A stretch of 64,000 bases of DNA from contig CM054057.1 in the NCBI GenBank assembly GCA_028641055.1, positions 405,160,814-405,224,813 of the forward strand, given 5' to 3'. The stretch's first letter is position 1, and every line of letters starts with the position of its first letter. The notes under the pieces were generated by a model. The model was not told where the DNA came from and did no database searches. It saw only the letters and a list, made by a program, of their open reading frames with translations. Of this stretch, positions 33,138 to 45,596 are shown piece by piece. The translations under genes were made by a program, and so were the position numbers. Source of the DNA: Alopecurus myosuroides. Its lineage: Eukaryota > Streptophyta > Magnoliopsida > Poales > Poaceae.

Positions 33138-35111
33138 GGCTAGTGGTGACCTAAAACATGTCAACGATGGTGGCCACCGGCATCTAACCTACATCCGCTG
33201 CCATCTAATCTAGATCAAATCGTTTGGTTGAGGATGGGGAAGGGAGGCAACCGGCACTTACCAGACATTGGTTGAGGACGTCGGTGAGGAACGGGAAGCT
33301 AGGGAGGGCTCTACCGTGATAGCCGCCGCCTAGTGGGCAAAGTGGAGGCACTGGGGGTTTTGGGGGGGTGTAGAGTGATCCCTTTTAGTGGGGAAGTAGC
33401 CGAGTGGGCGAGAGAGCGCGCCGGCCTGTGAAGCTGACGAGTGGGACCCCGTGTGAGGCTTTTTCGGTGGAGATTTAGCGCGCGCGCGGCTATTAGCAGT
33501 TGTAATTTAGGCGCGCACATGTTAGGTTTAGATGTGAATTTTTTAAAACTGAGGGTCTATGTGTTAATTAGGGTACAAATGGCTTAGCTGCCAATTGTGG
33601 CATGTTGTCCGAGATATGGGGTCAGGTTGGCTAATAAAATGGAACGTTTTTCAAATGTAAATATTTGCTAGTACGAAAAAGATTGCATTCTTACAATTAG
33701 TTCTTTATTTTCTACTAATTAATTGAAGAATTAAAAACCATTGATCCATCAGATCAACGAGTTTTCGACAAGGATTGACTTATTGGGCATGATCGAGTAC
33801 TAAATGGACGTGACACATCCACTTAGTACTAAGTATTTAGGCTTCCCGAAAACATGATCGGCTGAAGCAACATAATATAGAAGTACTACATATATAGTAC
33901 TTAAATTCTTACACGCACGAGGAATTCTTCCACAATACTAATAAAGTTCTTACATATACTACTTGTCCAAACCCGAACATTAGCTAGCAGCACAACATTC
34001 TAACTAAGTTCATCAGGACAAAATTGCAGCATTCGGCACAAGCGATATCATTACTGCCTCCTCCAAGGATTCCTGTCCTGGTGATTGGGGTTCAGATGAG
34101 GATGCGCGAGCCCTAAGCGGATATTGCGCGCGATAAAATTCTGAGCCACGTCGTTTTCTGAGCCCTAAGCGGAACACACCGTAGGCAGCGTGCTTGGACC
34201 TAACAGCGGGCCCGCGGTTTTCTGAGCCACGTCCAACGCAGCTGGCATGTTGGATCATGCTGACAATGCTCGTGTTAATGATCCTGCTGCGGAAGGGGAA
34301 GAACAGCATGCCGACGCGACGATGGTACCTATCTGCCCATTCTGCAACTTTCTAAGAACATGTATGTTCTTAGCATCGCGGGACTCCTTATCAGATGATA
34401 CGCCGTCATCGGATTTCTTCAAATTAGCAATGAAGCAAAAGTTAGCACCACACTCTAATTATAGGTCATTTTAAAAATGCATGTACTAACACTAGTTTAA
34501 ATCAAATAACCATGCCATTGATAAACTAATGATATCAATCTTTGATTAAATAGCATACAAAAATTTAAGTAGAACATAAATGGTACCACATATATCCAGT
34601 TAGTTAATGGACTGAATATGTAACAAGGATAGAATTTAAGCCCACATTCGAATGGGACAATAGAACTTGCAGATAGACAAATTGCCATCAAAATCATGTA
34701 CAACTAATTCCTAAATTGCATATACCAATCGCTCTATTCTACGAGCTCTAGAATCCAAGACCTAAAATCATTTGCGGACCCGGGAGTAGGTTAAAGCCCG
34801 GCCAAATAGTCAGTTACAAGGCTTAATGTGTATTTTGTTTGTATTAAATAAACTTCAAACTACACCGTTCCGGTGGCTGGACGCCGGAGCGACCGCTGGG
34901 TAATAGGGGGCGCTGGGTTTACAGTTGCATTTGTAGTATCCCCATCTACAAATCCAACTACAAACCCGAGAATCCCTAACTTGCTTGCATGTCTCTACAA
35001 ACCATTGGATCTTCAATACTAAAGTAGGGCTAGATATATCTGTTTAGGGAAGCACCTCAGAGTCCTCGTCGGAGACGACCTCGTCGAACGTCGGTACCTC
35101 CCCCATGGGGT
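33138..35111. other. intergenic, nothing recognised
   Basis: GC-rich 33300-33530 upstream of the B3-like gene, then mostly AT-rich single-copy-looking DNA. 34010-34340 has short GC-rich pieces without a credible ORF. Confidence 0.4.
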
Positions 35112-35940
35112 CTGATGACCCTCAAGTATAAGGGATCGCAACAGCCTTCGAGGGAAGTAAAACCCAAATATATTGATTCGACACAAGGGGAGCCAAAGAA
35201 TATTTATTAGCCTTAACAACTGAGTTCTCAATTCAGCTGCACCTGAAATTAGACTTGCTCGCAACAATTTATCAGTGGTAACAGTTTTATAGCAGCGGTG
35301 GAAATAAAATAACAGAAGTAGTAAAATAGTAACAGTAGTAGCAATCGCAGGAAAACAGCACTATGTGAGGTACCGTAGGCATAGAGGGAATGGATGGTGG
35401 GCGTTACATGGATAACATAGGTCATGTATTAATCTAACATGGGCAATGCCGATAATAATAATAAAGCATCAAACATGTAGGCAAACCATAGGCATGTGTT
35501 CCAATATAGTCATACGTACTCACAATGAGAAACTGTGCACAACATCTTTGTCCTACCAGGCCCGTGGCAGCGGGGCCTCTAGGGAAACTACTGGTAATTA
35601 AGGTGCTCCTTTTAATAAAGTACCGGAGCAAAGCATTAGCACTCCGTGAACACACGTGATCCTCACATCACAACCATCCCCTCCGGTTGTCCCAATTTCT
35701 GTCACTTTGGGGCCTCAGGATCTGGACAATGACATGTGTCAACAACTTGGAGATATGATCAAGAAACATAATTATACTCATGATACAATAAAATGTTCAG
35801 ATCAGAGATCATGGAACTCGGGCCCTAGTGACAAGCATTAAGCATAACAAGTTGCAACAACGGTAGAAAACACTAACAATGGATACTAGGCACTATGCCC
35901 TAACAATCTGGCATTCACTACCAAATTCGTGCGATCCGGA
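35112..35940. repeat. retroelement-derived repeat fragment
   Basis: Begins TGATGACCCTCAAGTATAAG, a start I associate with high-copy Triticeae LTR sequence. It includes the block CTTCGAGGGAAGTAAAACCC and ATTGATTCGACACAAGGGGA. No ORF. Boundaries are uncertain. Confidence 0.4.
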
Positions 35941-35944
35941 ACGT

Positions 35945-36222
35945 TTTGAGCGGAACGTTTTGATAGCGTTGTGCGTTTCCGTCGCGGATGGCTGAAAAGT
36001 GGAGTTTGCTCTCGACGTATTGGTTTGGTCCGTCGCAGACTGCTTTTGCCCGACTTGTTGCTAGTTTTACGTCGCGGATTGTCATCTCCGGCTTAGTAGC
36101 CCACTAAGAGCCCAGTTGCCTTCGACGAAACTTGCATGGTCACGTAGAACGTCGCGAATTTTTCTTGGGGCCACACATCCTGCCATGTTTGACTGCTTTG
36201 ACCAGCAACAACCACGCCCTTG
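35945..36222. repeat. repeat R1, right copy
   Basis: Direct-orientation copy of 18410-18690, ending about 290 bp upstream of the GRF-like gene start. Confidence 0.8.
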
Positions 36223-36507
36223 GTGCCTGGCCCCACGTTCAGGCCGTGTGCACCGTTTGTAGCCGTTGGTACCGTGGGACCCAATTTAGCCGTTGACACA
36301 GCTGAATGTACCAATTAAATAACTCGACCACACCATAGCAAAGCCATTGCCGTAAATCCTCCGCCGCCGCTGCCGTAAATCATCCGTCGTTACCACACAG
36401 CTGCCGCTGACGAGGGCGCGTAGCTAAATTTCCCTCTCCCCTTTCTCCCTTGGAGATTCTAGGGTTCTTCCATGTCTCCCCTGTCTCACATGGCGCGCAG
36501 GGAAAGC

Positions 36508-36960
36508 ATGGCCGCTAGCGGCGAGAGTTCGTGCTTGTCGCACGAAGGGGGGGTTTCCTCCTCGCCGCCGCAAACCTATCCCATACACCCCGGCGCCCTT
36601 GGACCACTCCAATGAAACAAAATGTCTATGCAGTTTGAAGATGGCCATGTGGATTTCTTGGACAGACCATAATCCAGGCTGGAGATTCCTGAAATGCCAA
36701 AGACGCTTGGTAAAGATTCGTGCTTTAGTTTCAGTTTGGTTGCAATATTTTTCTTTTGGTTAAATTTTATCTTATTTTGGTTGCAGAAGTATGAAATTCC
36801 TTATGGTTATCGAAAGTTCTCATGGCATGACCCGGAATGGACATAATTCCAGGAACAAGTGGTTCTTCAACTGCGTAATGCAGTGTTTAGAGAGATGGAC
36901 GAGAATAGCACATTGCAGGAAGAGATAAGTGCACTGAGGCAGAAGCTAGATCAGGTGATG
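36508..36960 (+). pseudogene. GRF-type zinc-finger gene remnant, 5' part
   Basis: Exon 1 to 36709, a 77-bp intron (GTAAAG...TTGCAG), exon 2 from 36787. The GRF finger is visible as KCLCSLK followed by MWISWTDHNPGWRFLKCQ: Cys-x-Cys, the W-x-SWT-x2-NPG-x-RF core, and a closing Cys. Exon 2 continues with an alpha-helical, coiled-coil-like segment rich in Glu, Gln and Leu. Exon 2 has an in-frame TAA at 36844-36846. The only good ATG (36508) is in a frame one base off from the finger, perhaps from a slip in the run of seven Gs near 36546, so the gene is dead or mis-sequenced. Element A inserted in exon 2 at 36960; the rest is at 45502. Confidence 0.6.
36956..36960. repeat. target-site duplication of element A, left copy (TGATG)
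   Basis: The right copy at 45502-45506 is TGCTG, with one difference. Confidence 0.65.
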
Positions 36961-39900
36961 TGTAACACCTGGGGTGTTCCCTCTAAGTAGAAGTTGGTTG
37001 CTTTCCTTTTTATTTTTGCATCACATGCATCATATGCATTGCATCCTGTTCTCAAAACCACTCAAAAATCCAAACCAATTTAAACTTTCAAAACATGTCT
37101 AAAATTTCCAATTGAAAGTTGCAAACTAAATACCTCAAATTGTTTTTTCAATAGTTTGAAGTTGAATTTATTTAAATTGCTTGTTAACTAAAAATTCCTT
37201 TTTAGTAACACCCAAATGGTAATAACAAATTCAAATCAAATCAATCATAATGGGCATGATCCCAATTGTGGTTTAAGAATTAAAATCTTCCAAACATTTT
37301 AAAACTCACTAAGTTTCATAGTGTTTTATCTTATTAAATGAAACTTGTTTATTTTAAAAACTCAACTCTATATGAAACCCTATATGAATTTCAAATAGCA
37401 AATTTCAAACTAATTGTCATTTTTCAAATTGTTGAAAATAAGTTAACATACCCTGCTATTGCTGTTTTGTAAATCAAATAAAAATACTTCATAAAACTAA
37501 AACCCTAAACATCTAATTCTTTTTCCCTCTTTTCCTTCTCTACACAAAAAGAGAGAGAACAAAAAAAAAAGAAAAAAAAAACCTTTTGAGGTGGGCACGC
37601 AGGCCAGCTCCACGACCAGCCCACAGCCTTCTCCCCACTTCCCCTCCAGCCCACCTCCCGAACAGCCCACTTATCTCATCTTCCTCGTACGGACGCAGAG
37701 AAGAACAGCGCACGTCGCTGTCATCCCCACCATAGGCCCCCCTCCTTCCTCTTGCTCTGTCGTGACTGGCCTCGCGCGGCCGCGGAGGACGCCGGCGACC
37801 ACCTCCCGTGCGTTCAGGTTCTCTGAACCTCTCTGTCGAAGGAAGTTCAGTTACAGTCGTTAGTTGCCATATATTCCGTCAGAATCACTTCCCATCACAA
37901 CAGCAGCAGCACCGCAGTGGTAGCCTCCCCCGCGCGCACGCATCGATCCTAGGTTCGATCCCCAGGCGCTGCAAGCCGTGGGGCTTTTTGCCCCATTTTC
38001 CTCCACGCCACCACAGGGCCCACATGTCATACTCGCTAGAGGCCCAGTCACCTCCACCCACGCACAGTCAGCGCCTCTGTGGCGCTGGACCCAACTGTCA
38101 GCCAGCACAGGTCTGTCCTCCCCGGGTGTAAAAAGTTTCTGCTTCTAATTCCTTTTTCTTTTCCATAAAATGGCAGAATAATCCCTAATTTTGCAATTGC
38201 AATATCTTCATCATTCTAACTCCAAATTGCACAAATAAAATATGCATCCCAATCAGAAAATCATGAACTTTTCAAATATGTATTTTTTTTTACTGTTTTG
38301 GACATTCCAAATAAATTCAAAAATTCAAATTCAAATAACTCTTATGAATTTGATTAAATCCATAACAAATTCAAATATATTTCAAATGGCCCATATAAAA
38401 TATGTTTTCCAACCCAAATTTCATGCTCTTTCCAAATATAACATTTGTTTTCTGTTTTGGATAAATAAAACTAATGCAATTACTTAATGCTTTAATTAAA
38501 TCATTTAAATGGTGAAATTCATAACTAATTCAATATTAATTCAAATGTCACATATGAAATATGTTTTCCATGCCAAATTGAACAACCTTTTCAAATATAA
38601 ACTTTGTTTCCTGTTTGGAATAATTAAAATTGGTTAAATAATTTAAATCTTGTTTAATTCATTTAAAATTGCTAGATTAATAACTTGGTCAAATTAAATT
38701 ATTTTTGAACTTATAAAATATGCTTTCAAACCATAAAAGTATAAAATTTTCAAATATGAATTTGGTTTAATGTTTTGAACAAATAAAAGTTCAAATAATT
38801 CCACACTTGAATTAAATTCATTTAAATCTTGTTTAATTCATAATTAATTCATCTTAATTCCTTTGTCAATAATTGAAACATGTATTCCACCTAAAATTTT
38901 GCTTTCTTCCCAAATATGAACTTTGTTATCTACTTTGAACAATTTAACTTGGTGAAAATAACAAATGCTTGTGGAACACCTTTAATAAGCCAAAATTCCA
39001 TAACTTAATAAATAAAATTTCCAAACTTGGTAAATAACACATCCACTTGAACCTATTGTTGTTTTCTTATTGTTTTCATCATCCATGCATCATTCTAATC
39101 AACTCTCACATGATGGCTAGTTGTAGATCATTTAATTCAACATTAAGTCATGGGCTTTTCCATATGCAATCCAAATTGCATATGGGCCCATTTAATTATG
39201 TTTGCCATGTCAACTAGTTTATCTTTGATGCATCCTTAAACTTGTCATGCATCCATATCTTGATCATGCTGGATCTTTTGCCGTAGTAGTAATTGTTGCA
39301 TCCGGTGTTTGTTCGAGGTTCGTTGCTTCTTCGCGGATAGGACGTTGAGATGATGTGAGCAACGACAAGTTCTGTGGATGTACCTCTACTTGCTGGATTC
39401 CAGGCAAGTATACTCACTTGCTGCCAAATGGCTGCCTTTCATCACTTGCTACCGATTCTTTCCGTTGTTCTTAACTTCTTATGCTAGCCTTTTGATTCGA
39501 TGCTTGTGTCTCGATCCTATCATATGTTACCTTGCAGTCATGATATAGCCTTCCTTCCACTTCCTATTTAACTGTTGTTTGTTTACCCTGTTGGCCCTCG
39601 TGTCGTAGTTGCATGCTTAGTGTTGTTTGCGCTCAAGTCTTGTTGTTCCTTTCATATCACCTGTTTAGTTGATAGCTGGTTTTCAATTCAATCAACAACA
39701 TGTTAATGTTTTTGGGTAATAATAATTTGATGATAAGGCACCGGCAGGAGGCCCGGCCTGGTTTTGAAGCCTGCTAGTGTCGACCCTAATTAGGAAAAGG
39801 GTCTTGTCTACTGATCCATGATGAGCGCACTAACCGCATGTGGGAAGCGAGTATGGGCGCCCCCCTCAATTTGATTCGATTCGCATCTCGTCCAAATCGC

Positions 39901-40999
39901 CTCATTTAGTTCGGGTTTTCCATTTGCCGCATGCATGATCTTGCGAACCCAGGCCAGGGTGGAACTTTTGTAGTTGGCATTTAGGGAGACACGTTCTTAG
40001 AGTGCTATGAGGGTCCCCTTTTCTTCGTGGGGCTTGATTAGCCGTGCGCTCAATTGCACGGGGTTCTTTGGGCTTGATGCGAAGAAGAGTTGGGTTGTGT
40101 TGAGTACCTCGCTTGGTGGGTTTGATCCCCGTCTGGCGGGTTATTCTTACGTGTACGGCCAAATTGGTGCACCCCTGCAGGGTAAATCTTTTCGAGAAGC
40201 CGTGTTTTCCGCGGTTATGGTTAACTTGGTGAAAGTACTGGCTAACAAGTACTCAGAACAACTTACACCTAACTAATGATAACTTGACTAGTAATAGTCT
40301 TATTGACACAATAAGTTGAACATCATTAATCCAACAGTGTGAGTTATCCTTGGGTTGCTTCCTTAGTAGGGGGTAACATTGGATGGGTTTGTTTGGGTGG
40401 TTAGTACTAGTTGGTTCTGATACGCTATCTTATCCCCCTCTTTTAGCCGGATGTTGTAGTGAGTCTCCGTAGTTGGTTAGTGCAGCCCGCTGCCGCTTCT
40501 TTGCAACAATCCTTTCCTTTCCGTTGAACCCAAAGTATTTGTATCTTGTGATGACTGGCTACGCCGGTATCTTGTGAGTATGGTTTATCCACTTGCCAGT
40601 ACTTAACCGTACTGACCCACGAATCCTTTTTCGTGGCTGCATATTCAACATTGCAGTCAACATGTTTGAAGTCTGACGACGTTAGCTTGGGAGTCCCTCC
40701 GGCTTGGCCTGGGCAGGGATTGGACGCTCTCGGTTATCTTCAGGACTCTTAGTCCAATTTGTATCTTGTCCGTAGTCGGACACTATGTTGTTCCTTCCGC
40801 TGTTATTTGGATCTTTGTATTGTATCAGTTGTATCCTTGACTCGTTTGAGTCTTCTTGTATATATCTGTTCTGTTGTTGTTGTGGATTATTCGTGAACTG
40901 TTGTAATGTTATCACAAGTGGCAACCTGGAATCGGTTATTATGTGGATTTTGGGCGGGAATGCTGAAATCTGCATAGTGCCCGATCTCGGGGCGTCACA
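36961..40999 (+). repeat. 5' LTR of element A (4039 bp)
   Basis: AT-rich first 550 bp, then a GC-rich core (37590-38130), a long AT-rich part, and a final 1.6 kb shared with B, C and D. A TATA-like GTATATATC lies at 40858-40866, about 135 bp before the LTR end. A perfect stem GACCCT/AGGGTC is at 39782-39803. Chance ORFs only. Confidence 0.9.
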
Positions 41000-41474
41000 A
41001 ATGGTATCAGAGCCTTGGTTCCGATTCCCGAGATTGTTTCGATACGAATGGTTATCGAAGCAACGGGTCCGCAAAGCCTGTAGGATAACCTCGCTAACGG
41101 TCGTTGTTTCTAGAGTGTCAAAAACTATTTCTGCTAAACTATTTTGGAAAACATCTCAATGGGATTCTTGTTTTCTCCTTATCCCTATTCTATTTCCCCT
41201 CCCATCTTATTTGTTTTGGAGTATCCCCCTTGTCTATCTTTCAAAGTGTTAGGATCCTACGTGGGTGGACGTTTTCTGAGCCTTTAACCTAATAGGTTCG
41301 ATCATCGGAAGATTCCTGGTGGAAGAACATCGTCGTCACTCCGAGCAAGAATCTCTTGTTAGTGGTGTCGAGGAGATCAGCTGGAAGTATGAAGAAATCG
41401 ATAGTCGAACTTCTTTCCCCTCCCGGGTTAGCAGGTGGATTGCGAGGGCACAATCCCTTTTTAGTGGTGTCGTC
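41000..41474 (+). other. 475-bp internal domain of element A
   Basis: Non-coding. It starts with the PBS (41002-41014). A perfect 7-bp stem TTCGATA/TATCGAA with an 8-nt loop is at 41038-41059. The word TTAGTGGTGTCG occurs twice, once internally (about 41354) and once next to the 3' LTR (41461). No clear polypurine tract precedes the 3' LTR. It is about 95% identical by eye to 62913-63387 (reverse complement), which has exactly the same length. Confidence 0.85.
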
Positions 41475-44400
41475 TGTAACACCTGGGGTGTTCTCTCTAA
41501 GTAGAAGTTGGTTGCTTTCCTTTTTCTTTTTGCATCACATGCATCATATGCATTGCATCCTGTTCTCAAAACCACTCAAAAATCCAAACCAATTTAAACT
41601 TTTAAAACATGTCTAAAATTTCCAATTGAAAGTTGCAAACTAAATACCTCAAATTGTTTTTTCAATAGTTTGAAGTTGAATTTATTTAATTTGCTTGTTA
41701 ACTAAAAATTCCTTTTTAGTAACACCCAAATGGTAATAACAAATTCAAATAAAATCAATCATAATGGGCATGATCCCAATTGTGGTTTAAGAATTAAAAT
41801 CTTCCAAACATTTTAAAACTCACTAAGTTTCATAGTGTTTGATCTTATTAAATGAAACTTGTTTATTTTAAAAACTCAACTCTATATGAAACCCTATATG
41901 AATTTCAAATAGCAAATTTCAAACTAATTATCATTTTTCAAATTGTTGAAAATAAGTTAACATACCCTGCTATTGCTGTTTTGTAAATCAAATAAAAATA
42001 CTTCATAAAACTAAAACCCTAAACATCTAATTATTTTTCCCTCTTTTCCTTCTCTACACAAAAAGAGAGAGAACAAAAAAAAAACTTTTGAGGTGGGGAG
42101 GCAGGCCAGCTCCACGGCCAGCCCACAGCCTTCTCCCCACTTCCCCTCCAGCCCACCTCCCGAACAGCCCACTTATCTCATCTTCCTCGTACGGACGCAG
42201 AGAAGAACAGCGCATGTCGCTGTCATCCCCACCATAGGCCCCCCTCCTTCCTCTTGCTCTGTCGTGACTGGCCTCGCGCGGCCGCGGAGGACGCCGGCGA
42301 CCACCTCCCGTGCGTTCAGGTTCTCTGAACCTCTCTGTCGAAGGAAGTTCAATTACAGTCGTTAGTTGCCATATCTTCCGTCAGAATCACTTCCCATCAC
42401 AACAGCAGCAGCACCGTAGTGGTAGCCTCCCCCGCGCGCACGCATCGATCCTGGGTTCGATCCCCAGGCGCTGCAAGCCGTGGGGCTTTTTGCCCCATTT
42501 TCCTCCACGCCACCACAGGGCCCACATGTCATGCTCGCTGGAGGCCCAGTCACCTCCACCCACGCACAGTCAGCGCCTCTGTGGCGCTGGACCCAACTGT
42601 CAGCCAGCACGGGTCTGTCCTCCCCGGGTGTAAAAAGTTTCTGCTTCTAATTCCTTTTTCTTTTCCATAAAATGACAGAATAATCCCTAATTTTGCAATT
42701 GCAATATCTTCATCATTCTAACTCCAAATTGCACAAATAAAATATGCATCCCAATCAGAAAATCATGAACTTTTCAAATATGTATTTTGTTTACTGTTTT
42801 GGACATTCCAAATCAATTCAAAAATTCAAATTCAAATAACTCTTATGAATTTGATTAAATCCATAACAAATTCAAATATATTTCAAATGGCCCATATAAA
42901 ATATGTTTTCCAACCCAAATTTCATGCTCTTTCCAAATATAACATTTGTTTTCTGTTTTGGATAAATAAAACTAATGCAATTACTTAATGCTTTAATTAA
43001 ATCATTTAAATGGTGAAATTCATAACTAATTCAATATTCATTCAAATGTCACATATGAAATATGTTTTCCATGCCAAATTGAACCTCCTTTTCAAATATA
43101 AACTTTGTTTCCTGTTTGGAATAATTAAAATTGGTTAAATAATTTAAATCTTGTTTAATTCATTTAAAATTGCTAAATTAATAACTTGGTCAAATTAAAT
43201 TATTTTTGAACTTATAAAATATGCTTTCAAACCATAAAAGTATAAAATTTTCAAATATGAATTTGGTTTAATGTTTTGAACAAATAAAAGTTCAAATAAT
43301 TCCACACTTGAATTAAATTCATTTAAATCTTGTTTAAACTTGTTTAATTCATAATTAATTCATCTTAATTCCTTTGTCAATAATTGAAACATGTATTCTA
43401 CCTAAAATTTTGTGTACTTCCCAAATATGAACTTTGTTATCTACTTTGAACAATTTAACTTGGTGAAAACAACAAATGCTTGTGGAACACCTTTAATACG
43501 CCAAAATTCCATAACTTAATAAATAAAATTTCCAAACTTGGTAAACAACACATCCACTTGAACCTATTGTTGTTTTCTTATTGTTTTCATCATCCATGCA
43601 TCATTCTAATCAACTCTCACATGATGGCTAGTTGTAGATCATTTAATTCAACATTAAGTCATGCGCTTTTCCATATGCAATCCAAATTGCATATGGGCCC
43701 ATTTAATTATGTTTGCCATGTCAACTAGTTTATCTTTGATGCATCCTTAAACTTGTCATGCATCCATATCTTGATCATGCTGGATCTTTTGCCGTAGTAG
43801 TAATTGTTGCATCCGGTGTTTGTTCGAGGTTCGTTGCTTCTTCGCGGATAGGACGTTGAGATGATGTGAGCAACGACAAGTTCTGTGGATGTACCTCTAC
43901 TTGCTGGATTCCAGGCAAGTATACTCACTTGCTGCCAAATGGCTGCCTTTCATCACTTGTTACCGATTCTTTCCGTTGTTCTTATGCTAGCCTTTTGATT
44001 CGATGCTTGTGTCTCGATCCTATCATATGTTACCTTGCAGCCATGATATAGCCTTCCTTCCACTTCCTATTTAACTGTTGTTTGTTTACCCTGTTGGCCC
44101 TTGTGTCGTAGTTGCATGCTTAGTGTTGTTTGCGCTCAAGTCTTGTTGTTCCTTTCATATCACCTGTTTAGTTGATAGCTGGGTTTCAATTCAATCAACA
44201 ACATGTTAATGTTTTTGGGTAATAATAATTTGATGATAAGGCACCGGCAGGAGGCCCGGCGTGGTTTTGAAGCCTGCTAGTGTCGACCCTAATTAGGAAA
44301 AGGGTCTTGTCTACTGATCCATGATGAGCGCACTAACCGCATGTGGGAAGCGAGTATGGGCGCCCCACTCAATTTGATTTGATTCGCATCTCGTCCAAAT

Positions 44401-45501
44401 CGCCTCATTTAGTTCGGGTTTTCCATTTGCCGCATGCATGATCTTGCGAACCCAGGCCAGGGTGGAACTTTTGTAGTCGGCATTTAGGGAGACACGTTCT
44501 TAGAGTGCTATGAGGGTCCTCTTTTCTTCGTGGGGCTTGATTACCGTGCGCTCAATTGCACGGGGTTCTTTGGGCTTGATGCGAAGAAGAGTTGGGTTGT
44601 GTTGAGTACCTCGCTTGGAGGGTTTGATCCCCGTCTGGCGGGTTATTCTTACGTGTACGGCCAAATTGGTGCACCCCTGCAGGGTAAATCTTCTCGAGAA
44701 GCCGTGTTTTCCGCGGTTATGGTTAACTTGGTGAAAGTACTGGCTAACAAGTACTCAGAACAACTTACACCTAACTAATGATAACTTGACTGGTAATAGT
44801 CTTATTGACACAATAAGTTGAACATCATTAATCTAACAGTGTGAGTTATCCTTGGGTTGCTTCCTTAGTAGGGGGTAACATTGGATGGGTTTGTTTGGGT
44901 GGTTAGTACTAGTTGGTTCCGATACGCTATCTTATCCCCCTCTTTTAGCCGGATGTTGTAGTGAGTCTCCGTAGTTGGTTAGTGCAGCCCGCTGCCGCTT
45001 CTTTGCAACAATCCTTTCCTTTCCGTTGAACCCAAAGTATTTCTATCTTGTGATGACTGGCTACGCCGGTATCTTGTGAGTATGGTTTATCCACTTGCCA
45101 GTACTTAACCGTACTGACCCACGAATCATTTTTCGTGGCTGCATATTCAACATTGCAGTCAACAGGTTTGAATTCTGACAACGTTAGCTTGGGAGTCCTT
45201 CCGGCTTGGCCTGGGCAGGGATTGGACGCTCTCGGTTATCTTCAGGACTCTTAGTCCAATTTGTATCTTGTCCGTAGTCGGACGCTATGTTGTTCCTTCC
45301 GCTGTTATTTGGATCTTTGTATTGTATCAGTTGTATCCTTGACTCGTTTGAGTCTTCTTGTATATATCTGTTCTGTTGTTGTTGTGGATTATTCGTGAAC
45401 TGTTGTAATGTTATCACAAGTGGCAACCTGGAATCGGTTATTATGTGGATTTTGGGCGGGAATGCTGAAATCTGCATAGTGCCCGATCTCGGGGCGTCAC
45501 A
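41475..45501 (+). repeat. 3' LTR of element A (4027 bp)
   Basis: Direct copy of 36961-40999 with the same ends. The GACCCT/AGGGTC stem is at 44285-44306. Confidence 0.9.
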
Positions 45502-45596
45502 TGCTGCGGCAAGGGGGGCACAGAGAAGGTGCTGATGAAGTTGCTGGAAACCTGCTCATGATGGAAAGATTCAAGATTCTGGCCACAATCTATTGA
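45502..45596 (+). pseudogene. GRF-type zinc-finger gene remnant, 3' part
   Basis: If element A and one target copy are removed, the exon 2 frame runs on without interruption for about 30 codons, through a segment containing NLLMMERFKILATIY, to a TGA at 45594-45596. This supports both the insertion point and the gene model. Confidence 0.5.

Larger units (their letters stand above)
36961..45501 (+). mobile_element. element A: LTR retrotransposon with giant LTRs and a 475-bp internal domain
   Basis: 8541 bp. Two direct LTRs (36961-40999, 4039 bp; 41475-45501, 4027 bp) enclose only 475 bp. LTR ends are TGTAACACC... and ...GGGGCGTCACA. The internal part begins AA then TGGTATCAGAGCC, the initiator tRNA-Met primer-binding site, which fixes the orientation as plus. 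No gag, pol or other protein is encoded, so LTRs make up about 95% of the element. By eye the LTRs are more than 98% identical. Visible indels are an 8-bp loss near 43979 and a 10-bp duplication near 43335 in the 3' LTR. It sits in an exon of the GRF-like gene with near-matching TGATG/TGCTG duplications. It must be mobilised in trans. Confidence 0.9.

Noticed and set aside
40007..40276. Short ORF repeated in A (40007, 44530) and B (59765-59523) with GAPLQGKS...LVKVLANKYS
   Set aside because: It looked like a conserved LTR peptide, but in C and D the same DNA is in different frames because of small indels. The DNA is conserved, not the protein.
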